Source: Gonatopus flavifemur
Lineage: Eukaryota; Arthropoda; Insecta; Hymenoptera; Dryinidae
Direction of reading: 5' to 3'
Assembly: GCA_018340375.1 (NCBI GenBank)
Contig: JAFFJZ010000001.1
Coordinates: forward strand, 57,404,001 to 57,468,000
Length of the DNA: 64,000 bases
Part shown: piece by piece, positions 36,137 to 48,477 of the stretch
How the letters are laid out: each line of letters opens with the position of its first letter
Position numbering within the stretch: the first letter of the stretch is position 1
Translations under genes and position numbers: made by a program
Notes under the pieces: generated by a model
Told to the model about the DNA's origin: nothing
Seen by the model: only the letters and a program-made list of their open reading frames with translations
The model's database searches: none

Positions 36137-36982
36137 CCCACATAGCACACAATGTCTCAGTAATATTCTCAGAATATCACAAATATCTCACTCGAAACAT
36201 TCTATGTTTAATATTTATACGAGATTCCATAGATATTGCGGATAGAATATTTCATTACAAATATTCTGAGAATCTAGCATGATATTCTGCAATTTATTGG
36301 GAATCTGTGATGAGGGATATTTTATGTTTGTCGCAAATAAAATATTCTGAGGATATTTCAGTAGCAATATTTTATCATATATGGCAGTAAGAAGTTTTAT
36401 TCATCAGACCTGGTACTTAGTAAAATTTACAAGTCCAGGGCGAAAGAAACCTCTTTTCCATGACCTGTTCAATTTCAGTTTCAGAGGATTCTGGTTTGAT
36501 TGGTCTATATCCCACGGAAACGAATTTATCAGAAACACATCATTATGGTGGCGCTTTCAGGGCTTTGAGATCATGTCAGTGATTTGCTGAAGTGATAGAG
36601 GCTGTGTCTATGACTCGGAGAACTGGGTTTCAATCCTCACTGAGGGAACTTTCCTAATAATCGACTTCCGATGTGTATTGCTCCCACAAAGCCATCCAAA
36701 TCATATTCTATACAACATTTGCAGAGGAATTCACTCTGAAGGGAATTTTTTTGTCATCAAAAGCAGTATTTCATACCATTGTTAATACACGTAATTATGA
36801 GATGTTTTCCTGTATAAAATATCCCTGGAATGATCTCAGTGATATTGCAGAATGTTTCCAGAATGTCACAATGATGGTGACATAACACATTCTGACAATA
36901 TTCTTGAGATGTTTGCCATAATATTGCATATTTCAAATATAATATTCTGGCAATGTCACTGAGACATTCTGTGCTATGTGGG
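36137..36982. mobile_element. 846-bp hairpin-type element with CCCACATAGCAC ends
   Basis: CCCACATAGCACACAATG at 36137 is mirrored by CATTCTGTGCTATGTGGG ending at 36982, extending inward through TGTCTCAGT against ACTGAGACA. Both halves are filled with AATATTCTGAGAATATT-like words. The centre (about 36400-36670) carries unrelated sequence with a SINE-like unit. No target duplication; CAT/ATG extend the terminal match by 3 bp. Confidence 0.75.
36570..36660 (+). repeat. SINE-like tRNA-derived unit, copy 3
   Basis: GAAGTGATAGAGGCTG, then ACTGGGTTTCAATCCTCACTGAGGGAACTTTCC, parallels 11230-11290 (GTGATAGAGAC, CCTGGGTTCAATCCTCACTCAGTGAACTTTC). More diverged than the other two copies; it sits inside the 36137-36982 element. 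Confidence 0.45.
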
Positions 36983-37077
36983 ATGTTCTTGATGTTCGAA
37001 GCTTAAAAAATTCTAACATTCTTATCTTTAAATTTTTAATGAGAATTCAAGAACTTTCGCGCGACTCACGATTGATA

Positions 37078-38570
37078 CACTGTAAAAAATTTTTGTATGA
37101 AATTTAATAGAAAAGTATGTGAAGCAATTAACACATACATTTGGTTGTGAATTTTCAAAGAAACAATTTATTAAAATTCAAGAAGAGGTTTTGAAAATGT
37201 GTGAATCATTTCATGGTAGTATGAAATTTGAAAACGATTGTTGAATTTTCAATGAAATCCTTTTGAAAATTAATTATGAATAGGTATCAAAATTTCAAAT
37301 GATCATCGTAAATTTTATAACCTATTAATTGAACTTTCATATACTGAGAAGTACGAAAAATCAAAATACTGATTTCCATATTCAGTATTGATTTTTTGAC
37401 TCTATTATTTTCAATACAATTCGCATATCTGTATTATAGATATGTAAGATTATTTCTAAATTAAGGAATAAAATTCCGGAATTTTGGGATTGTGAAATCT
37501 CGATTCGAGCTTCCTTCATATCATTGTACATCTTTCTTATATATATTTATATATTTATATATAAGAAAGATACAAAGATCATATTGAAAACATTGTAGTT
37601 CAAAAGTGAATATTGAAGATGAAATTCAGTTGATGGTTCTCATGTGCATATACATCAATATATCAATCCAAAACTTTGTAATTGAATTCTGAAAAATATT
37701 TAGCATCTTAGTGAACTTGATTATCATCAAAACAGATGATTTTCAATTGATAAATTATCACCACAATCTGATTTATCAATTTTGCCGAAGAACGTTTTAT
37801 CATTTTGCAGGTACGATTATAAAGCGTGGATCTGCAGAAGACATGCGCAGTGACTTCGGCGCACAGTGAATTCATACACTTGTGTATTATTTTTCAACAA
37901 AACTATTGAAATTTCATAAATAAAATTGTGAATATTCAAAATGTGATTGAAATTTCATAAATGAAATTTTGAATATTCAAAATGTGTTTGAAATTTCACA
38001 AAAATGATTTGAATTTTTCACATTCATTTAGAATTTTTATATGAAGGGTCGACGGTCTAAACCTGTTAACTGATATTTCAGGAATTTCACACGGCGAAGA
38101 AAAAACGTTGGCATTTCTTTAATTTTTGATATTTTCCTAGTCTATGAAAAGTTTTTTCTTCGGGTTACAAGGGTGAATGATACTTCCAAATTTCAGATCA
38201 TTTGAATGAAAATTGAAAGATCTGGATCAACTTTTCTTCGCCGTGTAAAATTTCTGAAATGTCAGTTGACAGGTTTAGACCGTCGATCCTTCATATGGTT
38301 GTTATTGAAATTCCATACTACACTGCAAAATTCAACCATGTAAAAGAAAATTCAAATTGTAGAACTGAATCTTACAAAGCATGTTGGAATTTGAATTTTA
38401 ATAAAGAATTTTAATACAAAATATTTTGAATTATAATAATACTGATCAAAATTCAAATACGTTTGTGAACATTAAAATAGTAACATGAAATATTAAATAC
38501 GATTCAACTTGCATTTATTTGGAATTTCATAACCAATTTTATATTAGAATTCAAACCTTTTTTTACAGTG
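37078..38570. mobile_element. TA-flanked element with CACTGTAAAAAA ends
   Basis: CACTGTAAAAAATTTTTG at 37078 and the inverse CTTTTTTTACAGTG ending at 38570, with TA at 37076-37077 and 38571-38572. Terminal identity is only about 13 bp. The interior is very AT-rich with GAAATTT/AAATTTC words and a nested hairpin (38039-38296). A TATATAAG-centred palindrome lies at about 37532-37572. Confidence 0.6.
38039..38296. repeat. 258-bp hairpin nested in 37078-38570
   Basis: ATATGAAGGGTCGACGGTC pairs with GACCGTCGATCCTTCATAT; AAACCTGTTAACTGA pairs with TCAGTTGACAGGTTT; CACGGCGAAGAAAA pairs with TTTTCTTCGCCGTG. Arms of about 70 bp enclose a less structured centre. Confidence 0.85.
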
Positions 38571-38572
38571 TA

Positions 38573-41500
38573 TGTTAACTCAGACATACTTGGAATGTGA
38601 GAATTGTTTTTTGATCAGAGACAGGGGACTATTCTGCCACTTTGAAGAATTATTCTCCCTTTTAGGTGTTAAATTCTCCAAAAAGGGAGTAAAGAGTCTA
38701 CTAAATCAGGATGAAAAGGTTCCTATTCATGGTGGAACTTTGCTACCACCATTTTTGGTAGAATATTGTACAATTATTAACAAAGTGATCCCAAATGGCA
38801 ATTCAGTCTTGCCGTGAGGTTGATAGGAAATCTTGTGGATTCCTGGTTGACGGAAGGTTCCTAATTGACACACAACAAGCATGAAATACAAACTCCCAGA
38901 ACCCTCGTAGTGGAGTTATAGCGAACTCACAAAAACAAGGTTGTAAATAACGAACCAAATATCTGGGATGATTTTCATGGGAATAAGGCCCAGAGTTGTT
39001 ATTTCTGATAGGAATAAGGCCTGTACTTCTTTCTAGAGGGCTTTGGGGAACAGGTTCTAATTGGATATAAAAAGATAGTTATAACCGCTTAGATGTAGGT
39101 GGAGGTCTCCCATGTTAAAAATCGGTCAAAGGGAGGAAAAAATTTTCCGATAAATGCAAATAAGAATTGTAATCGTTCACCATTCAATAGTAACCATTAA
39201 TCCACCGATTATTTTTCGAGTTCTTTGTGAGAAATATTCCACTGAACACTACTGAATGGAATTGGTGATTTCAATTCCAATAAATTGCAATCGATGCAAT
39301 TTTTTTGCGCATATCACTGATACAAATTCAGATGATCGCAATTGTTATAGCTTAGTTCAACAATCTATTAGATTGGAGCGATTGAGAGATATCGAATACC
39401 GTTGGGAATTCACTTTTTGCATCTCAAGTGATTAAATAGGGATCGAAAAACATTTCGAATTCAAGGGAATTTAAATCCAAGAAAATCGTATTCAAATATC
39501 CTGTCACCAATTCTATTCGATGGAATATTTTTTGCTGGATGTGAATTGTTTAGCTTTTCGTGCGACTTGTATCCAAATTATCAGTTGAATCATTGTCGAG
39601 CTTTCGCGGTACTTTTCACCCGATTCACATGGTCGATGCACTGAATAAATTCAGATACCATTTCACCAATCCAAATTTTGATTTATTCTTCGAAACGTTT
39701 TTTTAGGAACTTCAACACGATATTCAATATCCTAAACATTTTTCTACAATATTATTCAAGCTTGGAAATGAAATGAAAATAAAAAAACAAACAATAAAAA
39801 AAAATCAAACACTCAATCGTGCTAGAGTTGGATGTTCTTCGAGAGTAAAAGATAGTAGTAAAGGTACGGCCTCGATTACTCGTAGAGGATTTGTTACGAG
39901 CACACTTTATGCTCTTGCCTGCTTGCTTCAATCCTTTCTTTTTCGTGAGCTGCAATCCTTGTCGTAGTAGAGTCTTTGCGACTTGTTCGTTTTTTCTCCA
40001 TTCCGAGAAAACCGAACGGCACACCAAACGTACTCGTTGAGGAAGGAAAAAAAACACTCGCTTCTATAACCCCACTTTTTACTCTACTACCTTCAAGTTT
40101 ACGAATCTCCTTTTTTTGATTTGTTTTCGTCAACAAACAGAGAAAACTTTTGATTGATTCAGTCTGTTCATCCTGGATCTTTCAATCATCTGATTTCATT
40201 CGTGAAGATGTTCAATATTGTTATTGTTTTTTTCTTCATTTATAGAGGATTCAACACCTAAAAAACAAAATACTAATAGTTCCTCAAAGTGGTGGAAAAA
40301 TTCCTCATTTTTCAAAAAAAAAAAAAACAATTACCCCGCGATGAGGAGACGAAATCCACCAATGGTACGAAAAAAAATTCCCCACATTTTTTACAGTGTA
40401 TTGTTCGGTAGCTTTAGTAATTGTTGTCAATTCCAGCATTGATTCAGGCTCCAACCAACATTGGTTTTACAACAAGAGTTTCGTGTTCTCGGTCCAGCGT
40501 TGTTGGAACGATATTATCATTCTCTCTCTCAATCGAACTCAAAGTTGGGCCGAACCCTCGTCAATGGCAAATTCCGACGTGAGAATATTCTTCCCAGACT
40601 GAGATCGTATCAGAAGTTTTCTACGATTGTCCATCCCTCGTGATTCTATTTTAATTGACTTTATCGATCGAAGAGAATCTCTTTGTGAAGAACATCGTCA
40701 ATCATGAGTTTATTGATAAAAAGTTGATATCGCTTGAGGATGAAAAAGGTATTCCATAATCCCTTCGTTAAAACTTCATACTTTATTGTAGCAAGATCCA
40801 ATACATAAACACCGTGCAATTTTTCTTTCCTCTGCGGTGATAAAGAAAAACGAATTTTTCAGAATCCCGTGGCAATTGATAGCTTCGAACAAGTCGATCG
40901 AAATTTCATTTCGTCGTCATCGTCTAGCCGAAGTCGCCTCTAGAAGACCCCACCGAGTTGCATCCTCGTGCACCACCGGTAACATCGTACAAAGTAGTCG
41001 AGGAGGAAACGTAGGATACCATCTTGAGCGCTCCCACCCCTTAAAGTTTAATGCACGCGAGGTCGGCTTGTTTGCTCTTGAGAAAATTGCTCCTGTAGAG
41101 GCGGCTGTATCGAAGTAAAATGTGATTTTCGTTGGTGACCCTTGGGACCTTGTGTATGATCTTCCACGTCACATGTCATATTGTTGATGGAACATTGCAT
41201 GATCCATGTACGCGTGTGGATTCTCGTGACACGTGAGAATACTATCGGCAGAATTCGATAATTCGATGAATTCAATATTTCTTTTTAATATCTCTACAGG
41301 AGAAAATTAATGAACTAAGTAATGCGTAGAGGAACAAAATGAAAAAAAAAAACACGATACGAATAAACTAAACCTCGGTAAATAATTCCATTTCGAATAT
41401 CATCGCTACAAGGCGGGGCGTACAAAGCCCGCGATAAATATGTTTCTCTTTGAAATCGCTGGGTCGGAAATAATGATAAATGCATAAGTACATGCTTTAC

Positions 41501-44500
41501 TGAACTGGAAAGAACTTTTGATATTATTCAAACTGAAAATCTTATATTGAATTCTGGAAGAAGATGAAAATAAAGTGCGAATAAAATACCTTCTCCATGG
41601 AAGATCGTACAAAGTTCTGCTATCGACAACTCGGAGAACGAATAATTATAAATACTTTGTCTCTCAAATGAATCTAGAGAATGAATTTTAGGGAATTTGA
41701 AGTTCTTTATCGAGTTTACGCGTTTGCGGAACGTGGCGATCCGCGTCGGGTCATTGTACTTTTCAAACCGATAAAATTACCTCCAATCGATTGAAAATGG
41801 TATATATACATGGAGAATATCAAATTAAGTTGAAGAGAATAAAATTGTCCCTCCAGTAGTAAAAACTGGGGCAGAAAATGTCGATTTCATGTATCGAAGG
41901 ATTTCATTCATTCCGGATTCCTTGATGCGTTCATACTTCAAACTCCAATATTTACATCGAACAAATTCTAAAATCTCGCAGTTGGAACTTCCCACGGAGT
42001 ATGCATTACTGGAAATCCCAAAGACTTGATAAATTTTTTTTCGAATTCAATGGATCGAGTTGAAAGATTTCTCAAGATTTTCTCTCATATATTTTTAACG
42101 ATTCGAAATGCCTTGAGAATCGATTTTCCCCTGTTTTCGTATTTTTTTTCCTCGTCGTATGACTTTTTGCGTAGTACGTCAAATATATTTTCATTAGACT
42201 TCCGTAGCTTTCATCTGGATCTTCGTATTACATACAAAGAATTTCTATGGAATTCGAAGCTCTTCGATCATACTCTATGTAATTGAACCACGTATTCGAG
42301 CGAAGTACTCGTCTTGAGACGATATTGAACAATGAGCAATCAAGATATGTACCGCATGTCATATGGAAATGATTATTGATCAATATTCTATCCGAAGTCG
42401 AGGGACATGAAGATGGAAGTTTCAAATTTCATTAACGTGATCGGCAGATGAATCAACCTATGTTAATTGAGCAATCATACTCAAACAGGGTGATGTTATT
42501 TGCACAAATGCTTCTGTAATAGACGGATTGAATTTATTCGAGAATTGATCAAGCGGATACAAGAATTCATGTAGTCGAGTAGATATTCCGTATAGTTACA
42601 TTCGTGATTTGTCGTATCGTTGAAATGAATATTTCTCTGGAATGCGCCTCAATGTAGGCAATATAGTTTCTTGAGTAGGGGTGGTTGTCCGTAATACGGC
42701 TGAACCTAATCACAACTCATTATAAACTTCCATGCTCATGAGAATAGAGAACATCGCATATCAGGAATTCAAACAAAGACAAATGAAGAAGGTTACATAA
42801 ATATAATTTTTCAGGAGCTGACTTATGTATTGAATTTCTAACAACAAATATCATCACATTTCTAGAAAAATTCATGTAAAGGAGATGAGCATCAATGATA
42901 TAAGATCTCATTCGGATATATACTTCTGTTGGTTCATCGTTCACCGGGATTACAATGGCAATGCACTGCTCTTAGCCAGAGTGGGTAGTTAGGTTCATAT
43001 TACATCTACGCGATGTGCCACATTAATTTATTCTCTCACGTCGCGCGCCATGCCTTATAGCTACACAGGCCGATCCCGTTACAGGCGCTAAGGTAATTAT
43101 AACTCAACTCCCGACACGCGAAACTATGCAAAGCCAATCTAAGCCTGATATACCATACCGATTCTCCTCCTGTACAGGGTACATCTTCTTCTTGTGTGCA
43201 AATACAAGCCACTCGACATTGTAAAATCCATTCCGCCCTCTCCCTTTCTCGTCACCCATGATGCCCAACGCGTACACTCTGTTAACGAAAACACCGTTAC
43301 AATGAATCTAGCATTTAATTCGCAGGGATTGAATCATATTCTGTGAAAGAAAGAATTTCTATTATATTATTCTCTTGGAAAGATCGGAGAAAGCGCAATA
43401 CAATTTTATATAAATGATGACATACGAAATTATGACCAGAGATAATTCTTTGTGCGAGCTCATAATAACACAATACGGACATCATTTCCACATATTTACG
43501 TGTTACGAGTGAACTCCTAAAAAGGGTGGTAACCGGAAGGAACCGAAGAGCAATACATAACCTTCCATGCAAGCAACTTTTATATTCCCCCCATACGAGT
43601 ACAAATACCTACATGTTCACGACCATACACGTGCAGTTACTTCTTCACAAAATATAAGAAGAGATTGCATAGCTGATTTATGTAAATACCATCGGCTTCG
43701 CAAGTATAAACGAGTTCTTCTTGTAGAAGAGGAAGAAAAGCTAAAGGCGGACGAGCTAAGGGGCGCAACGAAGGTGAAATCTGTGCAGACCGAAGGAAAC
43801 CCCTTTAAGAGATATCGGCAAGCAAAAAGATGGGAGGGAAAAATATAAGTCATGTATGAGAACGAGAGTTTGGGGGAGTAAATATTTTTCAACATCGTTG
43901 TCGTCGTCGGCGTCGTCGGCTTCATCGTCACTCGCAAAGGATTCGGTTAGTTTATTATTTTGCGAATTTACTCTTGTCGAGAATTCTGCTGTGCTTATTA
44001 GGGATGTTATGTTTTCGAAAGATAAATAGACAGGGGGCGCAAAATGGTAGGTATAGGTATGTATACTATATGCACAACTCGTCTGGATTCCTCGACAATC
44101 CTATTTTACCGCTGAAATCACACTTTTGCTTCCGCCGATGATTAAACTTCACTTAGAGAGAAGAGGGTGAATCAATTTACGAGTTCTATCCTATTACATT
44201 TCTATGTAAATTGTACTCATATAAAGGACCATGGAGACACACAACTTGGTGTAATCTTTGAGTGGGCACGGTGGAAGAGCAATGAATTATAACTTTACTA
44301 TCTTCAACAAATTATAACCGTAACTTCGAGGGTGGTCTTGTACGAGAATATGAATGGCCATGTCGTTGAACTTGGGTTCAGTTTTGAAAAATTTGAATGA
44401 TATTGTATGTTGCGTAATGCGCCGTCCTGTACGTATTTCGGCAATATCAAAAGAAACCACGCGAATTATGAGGCGCATAGAACTTCCTTCGCGTATGGTA

Positions 44501-45378
44501 TTTAAAAAGTAGAATATACCTGGATGTAGTCAGACTCGCGTGTTCCGCCTGTACATACTCCACACGATGTACTTGTATACTTCCAACGAGGTCCATTTTG
44601 CGTCTCCCTTGTTCGATAGTTGAATATGTGTGTATGCTTGACATGGAGGAGTTCATTGAAGACATACAGATTACAAGGATATATAGGGTATTCTGTAGTC
44701 ATGTAAAGACACATACCTGGCGTATATTGATTCGCATACATTGAATTACAATCTCGATGTACGCGCACGTATAGGGTGGAATCGGAATATTACATAGAGT
44801 ATTCTTGTCAGATATGAATGAGTGCATTTTTTTATTTTGAAAAATAATTCCTGCAGATTCAAGCATTTCTGGAGTGAAAAGTCTTGAAAAGACGTATGGA
44901 AATGATTGGAAATACAGTTTCATTGATTTTGTGAGTATTTTCTGGTTCTTCGAAGAATGAATTTATCGAGAATTCATTGAAAACAGATGAAATTAAATTT
45001 ATCTTTCCGTTTTGCAAACTCCCAGCCTGATTCACTTCCTTCGAATTTCAGTTTCTGTTGTATCATTAATCTAACTTGACTGCAGCTAGCTCCGTGTGTC
45101 TCTCCCTGTACTTTATGCTCAGTCGTTCTTAATTAAATACGATTCGATGTAATTATTATTTTATTTTTAGACCTGTTTCCGCTCATCGTGAATTTCATAT
45201 GAGATTGCAAAGGGCAAAATTTGTGAGTAATAATGTAATGATTCACATTGGTAAACTGGAAATAAATTGAAAAGGAAATAAACATGATAGTAAAATTTAC
45301 TTTTTTCAATTTCATTTCATTCCAATTGGAGGGTTTGGAAGATTCAACGATATGCAAAGAATGGTGCTATCCCAAACA
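38573..45378. other. 6.8 kb without recognised gene
   Basis: Short palindromic runs occur at 38650-38770 (CCAAAAAGGGAG, CCACCATTTTTGGTAG) and 39240-39320 (GGAATTG, CAATTCC). The rest looks single-copy. The region 42960-43270 is somewhat richer in GC and may be conserved non-coding DNA or a distant exon, but no frame supports this. The triplet run GTCGTCGTCGGCGTCG at about 43897-43930 is a simple repeat. Confidence 0.4.
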
Positions 45379-45734
45379 TCACCGAAAATTCTCTAAACGT
45401 TTCAAAAACATGTCCAAAGTCTCACAGATGTTGGTTTCCAAACTCTCTGAATTCCTTGGAGTGAAAATTCACTCTTGCAGAGTGAAAATACTGCAACTCC
45501 GAAAGAGTGAAAAATTTCACGCTTAAAGAGTGAATTTTCACTCTATAAGAGTGGACATCAACTCTGGTGTTTGGAGTGAAAAACTCACTCTTAGGAAAAA
45601 GAGTGAATATTGACTCTTAAAGAATGAAATTTCACCTTCAAGAGTTGAGCTCCCACTCCGTTCTAGAGTTGCAGTATTTTGACTCTTTGAAGAGTGAATA
45701 TTCTCTCCAAAGAATTTAGAGAGAAAGCAACTTT
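45379..45734. repeat. second array of GAGTGAAAATTCACTC-like words
   Basis: Core at 45455-45715: GGAGTGAAAATTCACTC, AGAGTGAAAAATTTCACGC, AGAGTGAATTTTCACTC, GGAGTGAAAAACTCACTC and more. CTCTAAACG at the left and TTTAGAGAG at the right may mark the ends. Same word as 26246-26525, but the order of copies and the flanks differ. Confidence 0.65.
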
Positions 45735-46013
45735 TTCCAAACGTCTTAGGAACATTCATTCAATGTGTTGGGGAGCACGTTTCGGGGACATTATTTACAC
45801 ATGCTATGGTACGTTTTCGGAACGTTTTCGGGACGTTATATGAAAACCAAGTATTTCATCTCTAACCTATACAAATGTATATTTATAGTTTTATTAGGGA
45901 AAAAAGTACCAAACAACCATAAAAATATGTTTTGTATCGAATATTTAGAAAGATTCCATTCCAGAAGTTCAAAACTATCGGCAGAATGTGAGTTATCAAG
46001 AATTAAATCAATA
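45735..46013. repeat. GGAACGTTCC-like word array, left part
   Basis: AAACGTCTTAGGAAC, GAGCACGTTTCGGGGAC, GTACGTTTTCGGAACG and TTTTCGGGACGTT recur. Matching words continue right of the Tc1 element (about 47870-47990: GAACGTTCCATGG, CTGGAACGCC, CCTGGAACATTTTTTG), so the Tc1 seems to have split this element. Confidence 0.5.
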
Positions 46014-46015
46014 TA

Positions 46016-46237
46016 CAGTCGCTCAAAGTCAAATTCGGACACTTGCAAATTTTTATTTCACAACGCAAAAATTGGGGTAATCAATAAACCCATATTACCA
46101 ATGAAATTATTCTTATTAAGCATCAGTCAGAGGTATATAAATCCATATGAAACAAAAACAGGATTCGTTTGAATCAACCTATCAGAAACTTGAATTGTAA
46201 ACTTAACAGAAATTGATCTCAAACTCAAACTCGGACA
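46016..46237 (+). repeat. left IR/DR terminal repeat of the Tc1 element
   Basis: Outer direct-repeat site near 46016-46052 (AAATTCGGACACTTGCAAAT) and inner site at 46219-46237 (CTCAAACTCAAACTCGGAC). It pairs with 47459-47679 along its length, including AACTTAACAGAAATTGAT. Confidence 0.88.
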
Positions 46238-46297
46238 ATAAAACAGAATCTCAAATATTCATACATATACGTATTTGCATCACGACCATTTTTTTCC

Positions 46298-47326
46298 TCA
46301 ATATTTCGTAGGTAATCCTTTATTCATTTTGACAGCTCTCAATCGATTTGGCATCGATCGAACACACTGTTCACAATATAAAGTGTCGATTTTTGCCCAT
46401 TCTTCTTTCAGTGCACTTTCCAAGTCTCTTTTATTAGGAATAGTATGGTTTCTCAATTTCTCCTCTAGATATCCCCATAAACGTTCGATAACATTCAAAT
46501 CTGGCGACTGAGCAGGAGTTTCCAAAACGTGTGGACAATGATAAAGCAATCACATACGAACTTTGTGAGCCTTATGTTTTGGATCATTATCTTGATAAAA
46601 GTTAAAGCAATCCGCAATATGCAATTTTTCTACACTGGGCTGCAAATTGTCTCTTAGAATTTGTGAATAGTTTGTATGATCCATTGTTCCGTCGATAATA
46701 TGGAGGTTTCCTGGGCCAGCAGCTGACATACATCCTCGAACCATGATCGAACCACCCCCATGTTTGACAGTCGGTCATAAGTTTTTTTCTTTAAATTCTT
46801 CGTTTGGCTCTCTCCAAACATATGTTTGCCCATAGGAGCGAAAAATATTAAATTTACCTCCGTCAGTAAATAAAACAGTCTTCCAGAATGAAAAATCTTT
46901 ATTTTTGTGTAGTTTTACGAATACCAATCTCTTTAAACGATTTTTCTTACTCACAAACGGTTTTCTTCTGGCGACTCTTCCATGAAAATTATTTTTTCTC
47001 GATATAATCCTGATTGTTTCTGGATTCGCTTCTTTTCCAAGTTGATTTTTCGCTAATGTTGCCAATTTTGGAGCACTTAATTTTGGATTTTTCTTCACTT
47101 GTCTCACGATGCAACGTTCTTCGGCTTCCGTGAATATCTTTCGAGTACTTGACTTTGGTTGGTTTTCTATCGTGTTTTTTGTTTTAAATCTTTTTATTAT
47201 ATCATGAACTGTTGAATGACTTTTTTTCACTATATTTGCAATATTCCGCACAGACAAACCATCTTTATAATGATTTATGATAAGCTGTCGAAGTTCCAAA
47301 GATGTTTGTCCAGATTGTCGGTCCAT
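46298..47326 (-). pseudogene. Tc1-family DD34E transposase with two in-frame TGA codons
   Basis: One continuous minus-strand frame from ATG (47324-47326) to TGA (46298-46300) spans 342 codons, the usual Tc1 length. Residues 1-115 are the paired-like DNA-binding region with two helix-turn-helix units (GLSVRNIANIV, then LSAPKLATLA). The catalytic core follows: D155 in VLFTDGGKFN, D246 in YQDNDPKH and E281 in PDLNVIERLW. Exactly 34 residues separate the second D from the E. The HGGGS motif lies at 189-193. TGA interrupts at codon 184 (46775-46777), just before the PTVKHGGGS block, and at codon 259 (46550-46552), between D246 and E281. No frameshift or deletion is seen, and the ends are complete, so the copy is young. 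The Glu usually found right after the first catalytic Asp is Gly here. Unless the stops are read through, it makes no active enzyme but could be moved by a related one. Confidence 0.92.
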
Positions 47327-47458
47327 TTTCAAAATTCGAAACAATATTTCAATAAAGTGAACAACTTTTGCGGTAATAAAGACTGTTATTATCAGCGATT
47401 CGTGAGAGAGGGACTGAAATTTCATTTGTTGTCATTCGTTTGTTGATTATTTCTATGT

Positions 47459-47679
47459 GTCCGAGTTTGGGTTTGAGACTAATTTCTGTTATGTTTACCT
47501 TCTAAGTTTCTGATTGGTGAATTTAAACTGATTCTGTTTTTGTTTCTTATGAATTCATATGTCTTTGACTAATACTCGATGAAAATAATTTTATGGTTGA
47601 CTTCGGATTATTTATTAAGCCAATTTTTGCGTCATCAAATGAAAATTTGCAAGTGTCCGAGTTTAATTTTGAGCCACTG
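47459..47679 (-). repeat. right IR/DR terminal repeat of the Tc1 element
   Basis: Inner site GTCCGAGTTTGGGTTTGAG (47459-47477) and outer site ATTTGCAAGTGTCCGAGTTT (near 47645). Length is within one base of the left repeat, so neither end is truncated. Confidence 0.88.
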
Positions 47680-47681
47680 TA

Positions 47682-48476
47682 TTAGGATTCACATGACCTC
47701 AAAATTGACGCGGAACAAAATTTCCCTACCTGCAATGTATTAAAGAGATGCAAATGTGATTTATCAAATCTATCGAGACAGACTTCACCACAGTTCATTT
47801 GCAATTCCTCGAAATGGAGAATATTCAAAGATTTGGCACAAGTTTGATCTTTAACAAATTCCCATTTGACATGTTTCATGAACGTTCCATGGAAACCTAA
47901 ATAAGACTATACCGGACATTTGTACATCCCTGGAACGCCTATGCGACATTTTTAAAACGACCTGGAACATTTTTTGAACGTCCTTCTCGTGACCAAGTAC
48001 GTTTTCTGAAATACTTTTCTTGCTCAAATACTTTTATAGCCCTCTGGAAGGAAGTAGTTGCTGAATGGATTGTTAAGAATTTTTCATTCCTTGTACTTGC
48101 TATAGCCCATATCACTGATGAATATTAATCTATTTTTGAGTGATTTTCTTCAGCAATTAAGTGAGTGACAGAGATCTTGCATCATGTAATAAGTACAGGA
48201 ATAAAAGTATACTTCAATTGATTCAATTTGAGATCCTTTTTTCCTTCCAACCCCCCGAATATTCAAATGATAATTCTATAACTTATATGAAATTTGATTC
48301 AATATTACTGGGGGAATTACATTCATTATCATGTAGATTATTTTCATTATGCAGAAAATCTTATTCTCATGGATTAACCAGGGGAAAAGAAACCACGTTG
48401 GTTCCATCGTTGAAAAACAACGTTGTTGCTAATTGGACTCACCTTGAGAAGGAATACGGGAAAAATATTTAATTAC
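47682..48476. other. flank of the Tc1 insertion, no gene
   Basis: The first about 300 bp continue the split host element with GGAACG words (to about 47990). The remainder is unrecognised AT-rich sequence. Confidence 0.4.
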
Positions 48477-48477
48477 A

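Larger units (their letters stand above)
46016..47679 (-). mobile_element. Tc1-like transposon with IR/DR ends, nearly full length
   Basis: 1664 bp, flanked by TA (46014-46015, 47680-47681). Outer ends CAGTCGCTCAAAGTC and the inverse of CAGTGGCTCAAAATT. Each terminal inverted repeat is about 222 bp, with a second transposase-site-like motif at its inner end: ACTCGGAC lies near both the outer end (46040s, 47650s) and the inner boundary (46219-46237, 47459-47479). This inverted-repeat/direct-repeat layout is known from Sleeping Beauty-type Tc1 elements. It encodes one transposase on the minus strand with two nonsense codons. Confidence 0.93.
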
